64,000 nt of DNA. Origin: Polaribacter sp. L3A8. GTDB taxonomy: Bacteria; Bacteroidota; Bacteroidia; Flavobacteriales; Flavobacteriaceae. Of the stretch, positions 7,975 through 15,821 are shown piece by piece (within the stretch, counting starts at the first letter, position 1; each line of letters opens with the position of its first letter). The translations under genes were made by a program, and so were the position numbers. Location: positions 3,578,501-3,642,500 of the forward strand of contig NZ_CP047026.1 of NCBI RefSeq assembly GCF_009796785.1, written 5' to 3'. The notes under the pieces are model-generated. The model did not search any database, was not told the origin of the DNA, and was given only the letters and a program-made list of their open reading frames with translations.

Positions 7975-10860
7975 CTACATGTAATCTTCTATTGGGTTAC
8001 AAGAACAAATTAAGTTTCTGTCTCCAAAAGCATCATCTACTCTACGTACAGAAGGCCAAAATTTATTTTCAGCAATATATGGTAAAGGAAAAGCAGCCTG
8101 TTTTCTGGTGTATGGTAATGTCCAATCATCTGCAGTTAGCATTTCTTGTGTATGCGGTGCATTTTTTAAAGGATTGTTTTCATCCTCTTTAGAGGTGTTT
8201 TTTATTTCTTCACGAATAGAAATCATCGCATCACAAAAACGATCTAATTCTGCCATAGATTCAGATTCTGTAGGTTCAATCATCATAGTTCCTGCAACAG
8301 GAAAAGAAACGGTTGGTGCATGAAAACCATAATCTATTAAACGCTTTGCAATGTCTACAACTTCAATTCCGTTTTGTTTAAAATCACGGCAATCAATAAT
8401 CATTTCGTGCGCAGCTCTATTCATTTCTCCCGTATACAAACTATTGTAATGTCCGTGCAAACGTTCTTTAATATAGTTAGCATTTAAGATGGCATTCTTG
8501 GTAGAATCGGTCAGTCCTTTAGCACCTAACATGGTAATATATCCGTAAGAAATTAAACATACTAAAGATGAACCCCAAGGAGCAGCAGAAATGGCTGTAA
8601 TTGCATTTTCTCCTCCTGTAGCAACTACAGGATTTGTTGGTAAGAATGGTACTAATTGTGGAGCTACACAAATTGGGCCAACTCCAGGACCACCACCACC
8701 ATGCGGAATGGCAAATGTTTTGTGTAAGTTTAAGTGACAAACATCAGCACCAATCGTTGCAGGGTTTGTTAACCCAACTTGTGCATTCATATTTGCGCCA
8801 TCCATATATACTTGTCCGCCGTTATTATGAATAATTTGGGTAATTTCTTTAATTGCTCTTTCGTACACTCCATGAGTAGAAGGATAGGTAACCATTAAAG
8901 CAGCTAAATTATCTTTATGTAAAATTGCTTTAGCACGTAAATCTTCTACATCAATATTTCCTTTTTCATCGGTTTTGGTAACCACAACCTTCATACCAGC
9001 CATAACTGCTGATGCAGGATTTGTTCCGTGGGCAGAAGCAGGAATTAAACAAATATTTCTGTGAGAATCGTTGTTAGATTCGTGATAAGCTCTAATAGTC
9101 ATTAAGCCGGCAAACTCACCTTGTGCACCAGAGTTTGGTTGTAAAGAGGTACCTGCAAAACCGGTAATGATATTTAATTGATGCTCTAATCTCTTTAAAA
9201 CTTGTTGATACCCTTCCGCTTGATTTAACGGCACAAATGGGTGAATATTTCCCCATTGTGGATTACTTAAAGGCAACATTTCTGAGGCTGCATTTAATTT
9301 CATTGTACAAGAACCTAAAGAAATCATAGAATGATTTAATGCTAAATCTTTACGCTCTAATTTTTTAATATAACGCATCATATCTGTTTCTGATTGATAC
9401 GTGTTAAATACATCGTTTTCTAAAAACGGTGTATTTCTTGCTATATTTTCTGTAATAACTTCAAAATCTGCACTAAAAGATTCTTTAGTTAAAATTTGAT
9501 GAAAATCGTCTACAATTTCAGCATCAGCAGAAGTCGATTTCTTTTTAAGTTGACCAAAAATGGTAAACAAGTTCATTAAATCTTTCTGTGTAGTTGCTTC
9601 ATTTATAGAGATAGAAATGTGTTTATTATCTACATAATTAAAATTTACTTTAAAAGACTCTGCAACAGATTTTAATTTAATAGAATCTATTTCTACTAAT
9701 AAAGTATCAAAATAAGAAGTATTTAATTGCTTAAACCCTGCTTTTTCTAAATAATCTGCAACTAACTTTGTTTTATTGTGTACAGAATCTGCAATAAATT
9801 GTAAACCACTTTTACCATGATAAACAGTGTACATACTTGCCATAACAGCTAATAAAACTTGCGCCGTACAAATATTAGAAGTCGCTTTCTCTCGCTTAAT
9901 ATGTTGCTCTCTTGTTTGCAATGCCATACGCAAAGCACGCTCTCCGTTTCTGTCTTTGGTAATACCAATAATACGTCCAGGAATACTTCTTTTATATTTT
10001 TCTTTAGTAGCAAAGTAAGCCGCATGCGGGCCACCATAACCTAACGGAATACCAAAACGTTGTGTAGTTCCTACAACAACATCAACTCCAAATTCTGCAG
10101 GAGCTTTTAATTTTACTAATGATAAAATATCTGCAGCAACGGCAACTTTTATATTGTTTTCATTTGCTTTTGCAACAAATTGTGCATAATTATAAACCTG
10201 ACCATGTTTTCCTGGGTATTGTAAAATTGCTCCGAAAAAATCCTCAGAAAAATCAAACTCTTCATGGTTACCAATTACTAATTCAATACCAATAGGAGTA
10301 GAACGAGTTTGTAAAACAGAGATGGTTTGTGGTAAAATTTCTTCAGAAACAAAAAATTTGTTTACACCCGCTTTCTTTTGTGCTCTTTCTCTAATATCAT
10401 ACAATAAAGCCATTGCTTCTGCAGAAGCCGTACTTTCATCTAATAAAGAAGCGTTTGCCAATTCCATTCCTGTTAAATCACAAACCATTGTTTGAAAATT
10501 TAACAATGCCTCTAATCTACCTTGTGCAATTTCTGCTTGGTAAGGAGTATAAGCAGTGTACCAACCCGGATTTTCTAATATATTACGCTGAATTACACTT
10601 GGCACAATAGCTTCATGATATCCTAAACCAATGTAACTTTTAAAAACTTTATTCTTTTCAGATAATTCTTTAATATGTGCTAAATATTCATATTCACTCT
10701 TTGCAGGTGCTAAATCTAACTCATTTTCTAAACGAATATCATCCGGAACGGTTTCGTAAATTAACCGTTCTAAACTTTCCGCTTTTATCGTTGATAACAT
10801 TTTTTCTTGTTCCTTTTTATTAGGTCCAATATGTCTGTTTTGAAACAAATTTGTATTCAT
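7975..10860 (-). CDS. gcvP: Glycine dehydrogenase (decarboxylating), P protein
   Basis: The 961-residue single-chain P protein of the glycine cleavage system decarboxylates glycine and passes the aminomethyl group to the lipoyl H protein in the cytosol. Both halves of the homodimer-like chain are present. The N-terminal half starts with NRHIGPNKKEQEKML and contains GYGGPHAAYFATK. The C-terminal half has the PLP-binding sequence NLHKTFAIPHGGGGPG with Lys714. Length and end (GDRNLICSCNPIEDY) agree with the family, so it is complete. gcvT and gcvH are not in the window, as is usual in Flavobacteriaceae where the genes are scattered. A TACTTTTG element 80 bases upstream is the probable promoter and an 11-bp hairpin ends the transcript. 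No glycine riboswitch was seen. Confidence 0.97.
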   Translation of the reverse strand: MNTNLFQNRHIGPNKKEQEKMLSTIKAESLERLIYETVPDDIRLENELDLAPAKSEYEYLAHIKELSEKNKVFKSYIGLGYHEAIVPSVIQRNILENPGWYTAYTPYQAEIAQGRLEALLNFQTMVCDLTGMELANASLLDESTASAEAMALLYDIRERAQKKAGVNKFFVSEEILPQTISVLQTRSTPIGIELVIGNHEEFDFSEDFFGAILQYPGKHGQVYNYAQFVAKANENNIKVAVAADILSLVKLKAPAEFGVDVVVGTTQRFGIPLGYGGPHAAYFATKEKYKRSIPGRIIGITKDRNGERALRMALQTREQHIKREKATSNICTAQVLLAVMASMYTVYHGKSGLQFIADSVHNKTKLVADYLEKAGFKQLNTSYFDTLLVEIDSIKLKSVAESFKVNFNYVDNKHISISINEATTQKDLMNLFTIFGQLKKKSTSADAEIVDDFHQILTKESFSADFEVITENIARNTPFLENDVFNTYQSETDMMRYIKKLERKDLALNHSMISLGSCTMKLNAASEMLPLSNPQWGNIHPFVPLNQAEGYQQVLKRLEHQLNIITGFAGTSLQPNSGAQGEFAGLMTIRAYHESNNDSHRNICLIPASAHGTNPASAVMAGMKVVVTKTDEKGNIDVEDLRAKAILHKDNLAALMVTYPSTHGVYERAIKEITQIIHNNGGQVYMDGANMNAQVGLTNPATIGADVCHLNLHKTFAIPHGGGGPGVGPICVAPQLVPFLPTNPVVATGGENAITAISAAPWGSSLVCLISYGYITMLGAKGLTDSTKNAILNANYIKERLHGHYNSLYTGEMNRAAHEMIIDCRDFKQNGIEVVDIAKRLIDYGFHAPTVSFPVAGTMMIEPTESESMAELDRFCDAMISIREEIKNTSKEDENNPLKNAPHTQEMLTADDWTLPYTRKQAAFPLPYIAENKFWPSVRRVDDAFGDRNLICSCNPIEDYM

Positions 10861-10940
10861 GTAATAAAGTTTTGTTTAGGTTTAGTTCAATCGATATAGT
10901 TTGTGTTATTGCTTGTTTAAACCAATTGATTTTAAAGGCT

Positions 10941-10948
10941 CAAAAGTA
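10941..10948 (-). promoter_or_regulatory. -7 element of gcvP promoter
   Basis: Read on the minus strand the bases are TACTTTTG, an exact TAnnTTTG match, 80 bases upstream of the gcvP ATG. A -33 TTG at the usual distance was not found. Confidence 0.5.
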
Positions 10949-11033
10949 GGGAAATAATAAAAAAATTTAGGTCAGATTTTTAGTTAAAAAAGGTTAATTA
11001 TTAACCAAATTTAAATGTTATGAACATAAAACC

Positions 11034-11041
11034 TATTTTTG
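11034..11041 (+). promoter_or_regulatory. -7 element directly before the UbiA-like gene
   Basis: TATTTTTG matches TAnnTTTG and ends only four bases before the ATG at 11046. Transcription would begin at or next to the start codon, so the mRNA may be leaderless. No -33 element was found. Confidence 0.45.
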
Positions 11042-11045
11042 CCGA

Positions 11046-11867
11046 ATGAGATTCTTAAAATTGGTTTTAGATTTTTATATAAATGCAAGTATTCATGTTG
11101 CATTTTCTGTGTATGCGCTGCTAAGAATTACAGAAGTTTATTTAGATCTACCTTATAATAGCGACTTAAATTATTTTATGTTTTTGGGAACTATTACAGG
11201 GTATAATTCTGTAAAATATGCAGGTGTGGCAAAATTACATCATAAAAGTTTAACCAAAAGCTTAAAGAATATACAAGTGTTTTCGTTCTTCTGTTTTTTA
11301 GCATTGTGTTATTTTGCATATCAAACTTCTTTAAATACATTATTATACACCCTTCCTTTCTGCTTATTAACAGTATTGTATGCGGTTCCTTTTTTAAGTG
11401 GAGTAGCTAAAACATTAAGACAAGTTAGTTATTTAAAAGTAATTATTGTGGCACTCGTTTGGGCGGGTTTTACGGTATTAATTCCTGCAGTTGATGCAGG
11501 TAAAGAAATTTCTATAAATGTACTTTTACTAATGCTACAACGTTTTTTAATTGTGGTGGTTCTAATTTTACCTTTTGATATAAGAGATGTAAAGTATGAT
11601 GCTATTTCTTTACAAACGATTCCGAAGAAAATAGGGATCGCAAAGACCAGAAAGTTAGGATTAATGTTGTTGGTTTTTTCTTTAGTTTTAGAATATTTGA
11701 TTATAACCAATACGTTTGTAAAAACACCTTTTATGCTTTTCTTTTTTCTGTTGGTAATTTTCTTAATGAGAGCTAAAACAGAGCAGCCAAAGTACTACAG
11801 TTCTTTTTGGGTAGAGTTGCTACCTATTGCTTGGTGGATGTTTCTTTTAGGATTCCATAATTTTTAA
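11046..11867 (+). CDS. UbiA-like integral membrane protein
   Basis: The 273-residue protein is almost entirely hydrophobic, with about eight predicted membrane helices. One loop, PFDIRDVKYDAISLQTIPKK (about residues 176-195), resembles the second Asp-rich motif of UbiA prenyltransferases, which is normally followed by a conserved leucine/proline and a lysine-glycine pair. The first motif (NDxxD) is not recognisable; TGYNSVKYAG occupies a comparable place and has no aspartate. So it is probably a UbiA-superfamily member, but activity with Mg-prenyl diphosphate is doubtful. It stands alone between gcvP (divergent) and serA (same strand, own promoter). The ATG is the first Met and follows a -7 promoter element almost immediately. 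Confidence 0.65.
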   Translation: MRFLKLVLDFYINASIHVAFSVYALLRITEVYLDLPYNSDLNYFMFLGTITGYNSVKYAGVAKLHHKSLTKSLKNIQVFSFFCFLALCYFAYQTSLNTLLYTLPFCLLTVLYAVPFLSGVAKTLRQVSYLKVIIVALVWAGFTVLIPAVDAGKEISINVLLLMLQRFLIVVVLILPFDIRDVKYDAISLQTIPKKIGIAKTRKLGLMLLVFSLVLEYLIITNTFVKTPFMLFFFLLVIFLMRAKTEQPKYYSSFWVELLPIAWWMFLLGFHNF

Positions 11868-11961
11868 GTACGAAATCATCTAATTATACATATATTTTTA
11901 AATTATCAGAATAAATAAAATAGATATCATAAAACTTTAAAATAGCTTCTTATTTCCCTAC

Positions 11962-11969
11962 TATATTTG
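11962..11969 (+). promoter_or_regulatory. -7 element of the serA fusion gene
   Basis: TATATTTG matches TAnnTTTG exactly and leaves an untranslated leader of about 35 bases before the ATG at 12009. Confidence 0.6.
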
Positions 11970-12008
11970 TAGATTTACTCACTTAAATTCAACCAAGATT
12001 CTTAAGTA

Positions 12009-13901
12009 ATGATTAGTACAAAAAGAAATTATATTTTCGATTTTGACAGTACCTTAACTAAGGTAGAAGCATTAGATGTTTTAGCAGAAATAACATTAGA
12101 AAATAATCCTAAAAAAGAGGCTATTATTCAAGAAATAATAGATATTACCAATTTAGGCATTGATGGTGAAATATCCTTTACAGAATCTTTAGAAAGAAGA
12201 ATAAAGTTATTAAAAGCAAACAAAGCTGATTTATCCAGCTTAATTGCTGCTTTAAAAAAACAAGTATCAAAATCTATAGAAAGCAACAAAGAGTTTTTTG
12301 AAAGCTATGCGGATGATATTTATGTGATTTCTTGTGGTTTTAAAGAATTTATAGATCCTATTGTAGCAGAATACAATATACCTTCAGAAAGAGTGTATGC
12401 AAATACTTTTGAGTTTGCAAACGATGGTGAAATTATTGGTTTCGATGCCAACAATCCACTTTCTCAGCACAACGGAAAAATAAAGTGTTTAAAAGACATG
12501 AATCTCGAAGGAGAAATACAAGTTATTGGTGATGGGTACAGCGATTATGTAACTAGACAAGCAGGTGTAGCAGATAAGTTTTTTGCTTACACAGAAAATG
12601 TTTCTAGAATTAAAACAACAGAAAACGCAGACCACATTGCCCCAAGTTTAGATGAATTTTTATACGTTAACAAGTTGCCAAGAAAAATATCGTACCCAAA
12701 GAATAGAATTAAAATATTATTATTAGAAAATGTACATCCAGATGCTTTTAAAAAGTTATCTACAGATGGGTTTTCTGTAGAAACTGTTTCTAAAAGTTTG
12801 TCTGAAGACGAGTTGATAGAAAAAATTAAAGACGTACACGTTTTAGGTATTCGTTCTAAAACAAACGTTACGCAAAAAGTAGTAGACGCTGCAGATAAAT
12901 TAATGGTAGTTAGTGCATTTTGTATTGGTACCAAACAAATAGATTTAGAAGCGTGTAAAGAAAAAGGAATTGTTGTTTTTAACGCTCCTTACAGTAATAC
13001 GCGTTCTGTAGTTGAGTTGGCTATCGGAGAAATTATTATGTTAATGCGTAGTGTTTTTCAAAGAAGTACAGAAATTCACAACGGTCAATGGAATAAAACT
13101 GCAGAAGGTTCTAGAGAAGTTCGTGGTAAAAAATTAGGTATTGTTGGTTATGGTAATATTGGTAAGCAATTATCAATTTTAGCAGAAGCTTTAGGTATGG
13201 ATGTCTACTATTATGATGTAGAAGATACATTAGGCTTAGGTAATGCCACTAAAGTAGATCAATTATCAGATTTATTAGCACTTTCAGATGTGGTTACTTT
13301 ACACATAGATGACAATGCAGCAAACAAAAACTTTATAGGAGAAACAGAAATTTCTCAAATGAAAGATGGCGCAATTTTAGTAAACTTAGCAAGAGGTTTT
13401 GTGGTAGATATTCCTGCTTTGGTTGCTGCTTTAAAAAGCGGAAAATTAGCCGGTGCAGCAGTAGATGTGTATCCTTCTGAACCAAGAAAAAATGGTGAGT
13501 TTTTTACAGAGTTACAAGGATTGCCAAATGTAATTTTAACACCACACGTTGGTGGAAGTACAGAAGAAGCGCAAAGAGATATTGCAGATTTTGTACCAAG
13601 TAAAATTATGGCGTATATGAATTCTGGTAATACTGTAGACGCTGTAAACTTTCCAAATATTCGTTTACCTAGACAAACAAATGCACACCGTTTTTTACAT
13701 ATTCATAAAAATGTGCCAGGTGTTATGGCTAAAATTAATAAAGTTTTAGCAGAATACGAATTAAATATTAACGGTCAGTATTTATCTACAGATCCAAAAG
13801 TTGGGTATGTAATTACAGATTTGGATAAAGAATACAACAAAGAAGTTATAGAAGCCTTAAGAGAAATTGAAGGAACTATTAAATTTAGAGTTTTGTATTA
13901 A
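12009..13901 (+). CDS. serA: Phosphoserine phosphatase-phosphoglycerate dehydrogenase fusion (SerB-SerA)
   Basis: One 630-residue chain joins the last and first enzymes of serine synthesis. Residues 1-215 are a HAD phosphatase of the SerB type: motif I FDFDSTLTKVEALD at 10-23, motif II ISCGF near 114, motif III lysine in HNGKIK and motif IV VIGDGYSDY near 176. Residues about 235-555 are D-3-phosphoglycerate dehydrogenase: NAD-binding GIVGYGNIGKQ near 378, catalytic arginine in NLARGF, glutamate in YPSEP and histidine in TPHVGGSTEEA. An ACT-type domain (about 560-630, HIHKNVPGVMAKINK) probably gives serine feedback control. SerC is not in the window. It is followed after 8 bases by an M23 peptidase gene on the same strand. 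Start and end fit intact domains. Confidence 0.93.
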   Translation: MISTKRNYIFDFDSTLTKVEALDVLAEITLENNPKKEAIIQEIIDITNLGIDGEISFTESLERRIKLLKANKADLSSLIAALKKQVSKSIESNKEFFESYADDIYVISCGFKEFIDPIVAEYNIPSERVYANTFEFANDGEIIGFDANNPLSQHNGKIKCLKDMNLEGEIQVIGDGYSDYVTRQAGVADKFFAYTENVSRIKTTENADHIAPSLDEFLYVNKLPRKISYPKNRIKILLLENVHPDAFKKLSTDGFSVETVSKSLSEDELIEKIKDVHVLGIRSKTNVTQKVVDAADKLMVVSAFCIGTKQIDLEACKEKGIVVFNAPYSNTRSVVELAIGEIIMLMRSVFQRSTEIHNGQWNKTAEGSREVRGKKLGIVGYGNIGKQLSILAEALGMDVYYYDVEDTLGLGNATKVDQLSDLLALSDVVTLHIDDNAANKNFIGETEISQMKDGAILVNLARGFVVDIPALVAALKSGKLAGAAVDVYPSEPRKNGEFFTELQGLPNVILTPHVGGSTEEAQRDIADFVPSKIMAYMNSGNTVDAVNFPNIRLPRQTNAHRFLHIHKNVPGVMAKINKVLAEYELNINGQYLSTDPKVGYVITDLDKEYNKEVIEALREIEGTIKFRVLY

Positions 13902-13909
13902 TCTAACCA

Positions 13910-14728
13910 ATGAATAAATATTTATATATCGTTCTTTTATTAATCTCTTGTAGTTCCTTTTCTCAAGTAGACTTTAAAACCTATTTTAAAAAAGTAGACA
14001 ACGGATTTGATTTTTTAGCAGACAATAATGAATATTGTCCGGTTTCGGTAGAAGTAGATTTAGAGTTGGTAAACATGTCTACCACTAACGGAAACTTTAA
14101 AACGTATGTAATTCCTGCAAGATCAAAAGGCGTTGTAATTACTACGTTAAAGGCAATAAAAGCAGGTAAGTACAAGTATAATTCTAAAACCAGATATAAT
14201 TACGGAGATCTTGTTACTAAAGATACCGTTGCATCAGCAGAGTACATTTACAACCTTCCTTTTAAAAAAGGAAAAAAGTTTAAAGTATCTCAAGGCTATA
14301 ACGGTACAGAAACGCATCAGAAAGTAAATGCAATAGATTTTACCATGCCAATTGGCACAGCTATTTATGCAGCTAGAGAAGGCGTTGTTATTAAAGTTGT
14401 AGATACTAACACAAAAACATGTGTTACAAAAGGATGTTTAGAGTATAATAATGTAATTTTAATCTATCATAATGATGGTTCAATTGCAGATTATTCTCAC
14501 ATTAACACCAATGCAGCAGTCGTTAAAAAAGGTGATAAAGTAACAAAAGGTCAGTTAATAGCAAAAAGTGGAAATATTGGTTGGTCATCTGGCCCACATT
14601 TACATTTTGAAGTTTTTAAGCAAGAAATTCTCAAGCGAGAAACGCTTAAAACGAAGTTCAAAATTAACGACGGAACGGAAGTGCCTATTTACTTAGAAGA
14701 AAAAGTAAAGTATCTTAGAAAGTATTAA
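13910..14728 (+). CDS. M23 family metallopeptidase
   Basis: The 272-residue exported protein has a type I signal peptide (about residues 1-19, ending CSSFSQ) and a C-terminal LytM/peptidase_M23 domain at about 140-245. The zinc-site pattern is visible: ETHQKVNAIDF with His and Asp as first ligands, DYSHIN, and GPHLHFEV carrying the HxH motif. Such enzymes cut peptidoglycan cross-links or, when degenerate, regulate amidases. The spacing of the first His to the Asp (HxxxxxD) is longer than the usual HxGxD, so catalytic competence is likely but not certain. It lies 8 bases behind serA and is probably co-transcribed; a strong terminator follows. Confidence 0.85.
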   Translation: MNKYLYIVLLLISCSSFSQVDFKTYFKKVDNGFDFLADNNEYCPVSVEVDLELVNMSTTNGNFKTYVIPARSKGVVITTLKAIKAGKYKYNSKTRYNYGDLVTKDTVASAEYIYNLPFKKGKKFKVSQGYNGTETHQKVNAIDFTMPIGTAIYAAREGVVIKVVDTNTKTCVTKGCLEYNNVILIYHNDGSIADYSHINTNAAVVKKGDKVTKGQLIAKSGNIGWSSGPHLHFEVFKQEILKRETLKTKFKINDGTEVPIYLEEKVKYLRKY

Positions 14729-14742
14729 TTCACGTTATAAAA

Positions 14743-14787
14743 AAAAAACACCCTTCAGATTTTTAAATTTGAAGGGTGTTTTTTTTT
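14743..14787 (+). terminator. Intrinsic terminator after serA-M23 operon
   Basis: ACACCCTTC (14749-14757) pairs with GAAGGGTGT (14771-14779), preceded by a long A-run and followed by nine or more Ts. It lies about 20 bases past the M23 stop. Confidence 0.92.
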
Positions 14788-14876
14788 GAAGCTATTTCCT
14801 GCTTTCACTACTCGCTTTTTTTATCCTAAAAAGGAATAAAAAAGAGCTCAAACAAACCGTTCAATCAGGGCTACAG
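14787..14876. repeat. Dispersed palindromic repeat, family 1, copy B
   Basis: It begins TGAAGCTATTTCCTGCTTTC and ends with CAATCAGGGCTA, both shared with the copy at 22831-22950. The interior (TCGCTTTTTTTATCC ... GGAATAAAAAAGAGC) is a different hairpin. The element starts at the T-run of a terminator, as copy C starts in a T-rich tract after kmo. Confidence 0.75.
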
Positions 14877-14892
14877 TTATTTGCTAGCATTC

Positions 14893-14919
14893 TGTCATTG
14901 CGAGGAACGAAGCAATCTG
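14893..14919. repeat. Dispersed repeat, family 2, copy A (half element)
   Basis: TGTCATTGCGAGGAACGAAG followed by CAATCTG is the left arm of a repeat found in full at 31399-31473 and in diverged form at 26955-27025. Here only the first arm is recognisable. This GTCATTGCGAGG element is widespread in bacterial intergenic DNA. Confidence 0.75.
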
Positions 14920-14981
14920 TCTATAAAAGAACAAATCTTGTAGGTTATTGACTACAATAATTTAAAAAACAACTTTGCACT

Positions 14982-15659
14982 TTATTCATTCTCATAATCA
15001 TGCACAAATTTAATATGAGGACTGCTGGCCATCAAATTAGGATTTGTACCTTCGATCCCCTCAGGAATTGGCTGGTTACGTGTTTTGTAATAAGCTTTCC
15101 AACTAGGCATTGGGTTTCCTGTGCTGTCGTTAAATGTCATTGGATGCGTAAGAAAAGGAATAGCATCTTTTGGTAAATCTTGAGAAGAAAACATTTTATA
15201 AACTAATTCTGAGCAATAATAAGAGTTGTCATCCCATAAAAAAATCTCATCATAAGGTGTATTTATTCTTTCTACTCCATATGCTATTGCTTTAGCAATA
15301 TAAGGTTGGTAATAATTATCTAGTCTTGCAACCGTGGTGGCCGATTTGTTAAACTTATTTTTATTTCTGTTCAGAAACTTTACTATAGGAGTTTGAGAAA
15401 TTCCCACTTTAGGAATCGCTTCTATTACAAACCATTTTCCATCTTTTTTCATTGCCATACCAACATGCGAATAGTTTTTAGATACGGAAGTTGCCGTTAC
15501 ATCTTTAATAGCATTATCAATTTCGCCAGTTCCTGTATTTTGAAACAGTAAATCACCTTGTTTTAATTCAAAATTATTTTTGTTTTTATTGTTTTGGCAA
15601 CTGAACAAAACAATAGATAGTAAAATAGGGATGCAAGTTTGCTTTAATGTTTTATGCAT
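14982..15659 (-). CDS. YiiX/YebB-like N1pC/P60 cysteine hydrolase, lipoprotein
   Basis: The 225-residue protein has a lipoprotein signal (lipobox VLFSC, Cys21) and the permuted papain-like fold of the YaeF/YiiX family (DUF830). The pattern is GDLLFQNTG near 36, a catalytic histidine in NYSHVGMAMK near 62-71 and the catalytic cysteine in YYCSELVYKMF near 148. Family members are thought to act on peptidoglycan peptides or lipids in the envelope; the substrate here is unknown. It is separated from the ABC-3C operon by 162 bases containing the left inverted repeat. Its 3' side faces the repeat cluster at 14787-14919. Confidence 0.85.
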   Translation of the reverse strand: MHKTLKQTCIPILLSIVLFSCQNNKNKNNFELKQGDLLFQNTGTGEIDNAIKDVTATSVSKNYSHVGMAMKKDGKWFVIEAIPKVGISQTPIVKFLNRNKNKFNKSATTVARLDNYYQPYIAKAIAYGVERINTPYDEIFLWDDNSYYCSELVYKMFSSQDLPKDAIPFLTHPMTFNDSTGNPMPSWKAYYKTRNQPIPEGIEGTNPNLMASSPHIKFVHDYENE

Positions 15660-15796
15660 GGTTATTTTGTGATTTATTTTTTAGGATGTTTTTAAATTAC
15701 ACTGAAGTTATTTTAAGTATTAGAATTAACAAATAAATACTGACAAAGAAAATTCTCGCAGATTTTCGTAAGTAAATAAAAAGCAAGCAATTAATT

Positions 15797-15816
15797 CTGT
15801 AAGTTGTTGTGTGTAG
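15797..15816 (+). repeat. Left boundary inverted repeat of ABC-3C island
   Basis: CTGTAAGTTGTTGTGTGTAG reads inward and matches 13 of the first 15 bases of the minus-strand sequence at 18791-18807 (CTGTATGTTGTCGTGCA). It lies just beyond the stop of the ATPase gene, so the pair frames exactly the three-gene operon. Confidence 0.55.
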
Positions 15817-15821
15817 TTTTT

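Noticed and set aside
7968..8323. Plus-strand frames overlapping the end of gcvP
   Set aside because: They are antisense shadows of the conserved GcvP C-terminus with low-complexity translation.
10861..11045. Glycine riboswitch upstream of gcvP
   Set aside because: The leader is short and AT-rich with no conserved aptamer core; only a -7 element was seen.
15797..15816. Integron attC-like site beside the ABC-3C operon
   Set aside because: No R-box GTTRRRY or paired core sequence was found and no integrase gene is in the window, so the repeat is reported only as a boundary inverted repeat.
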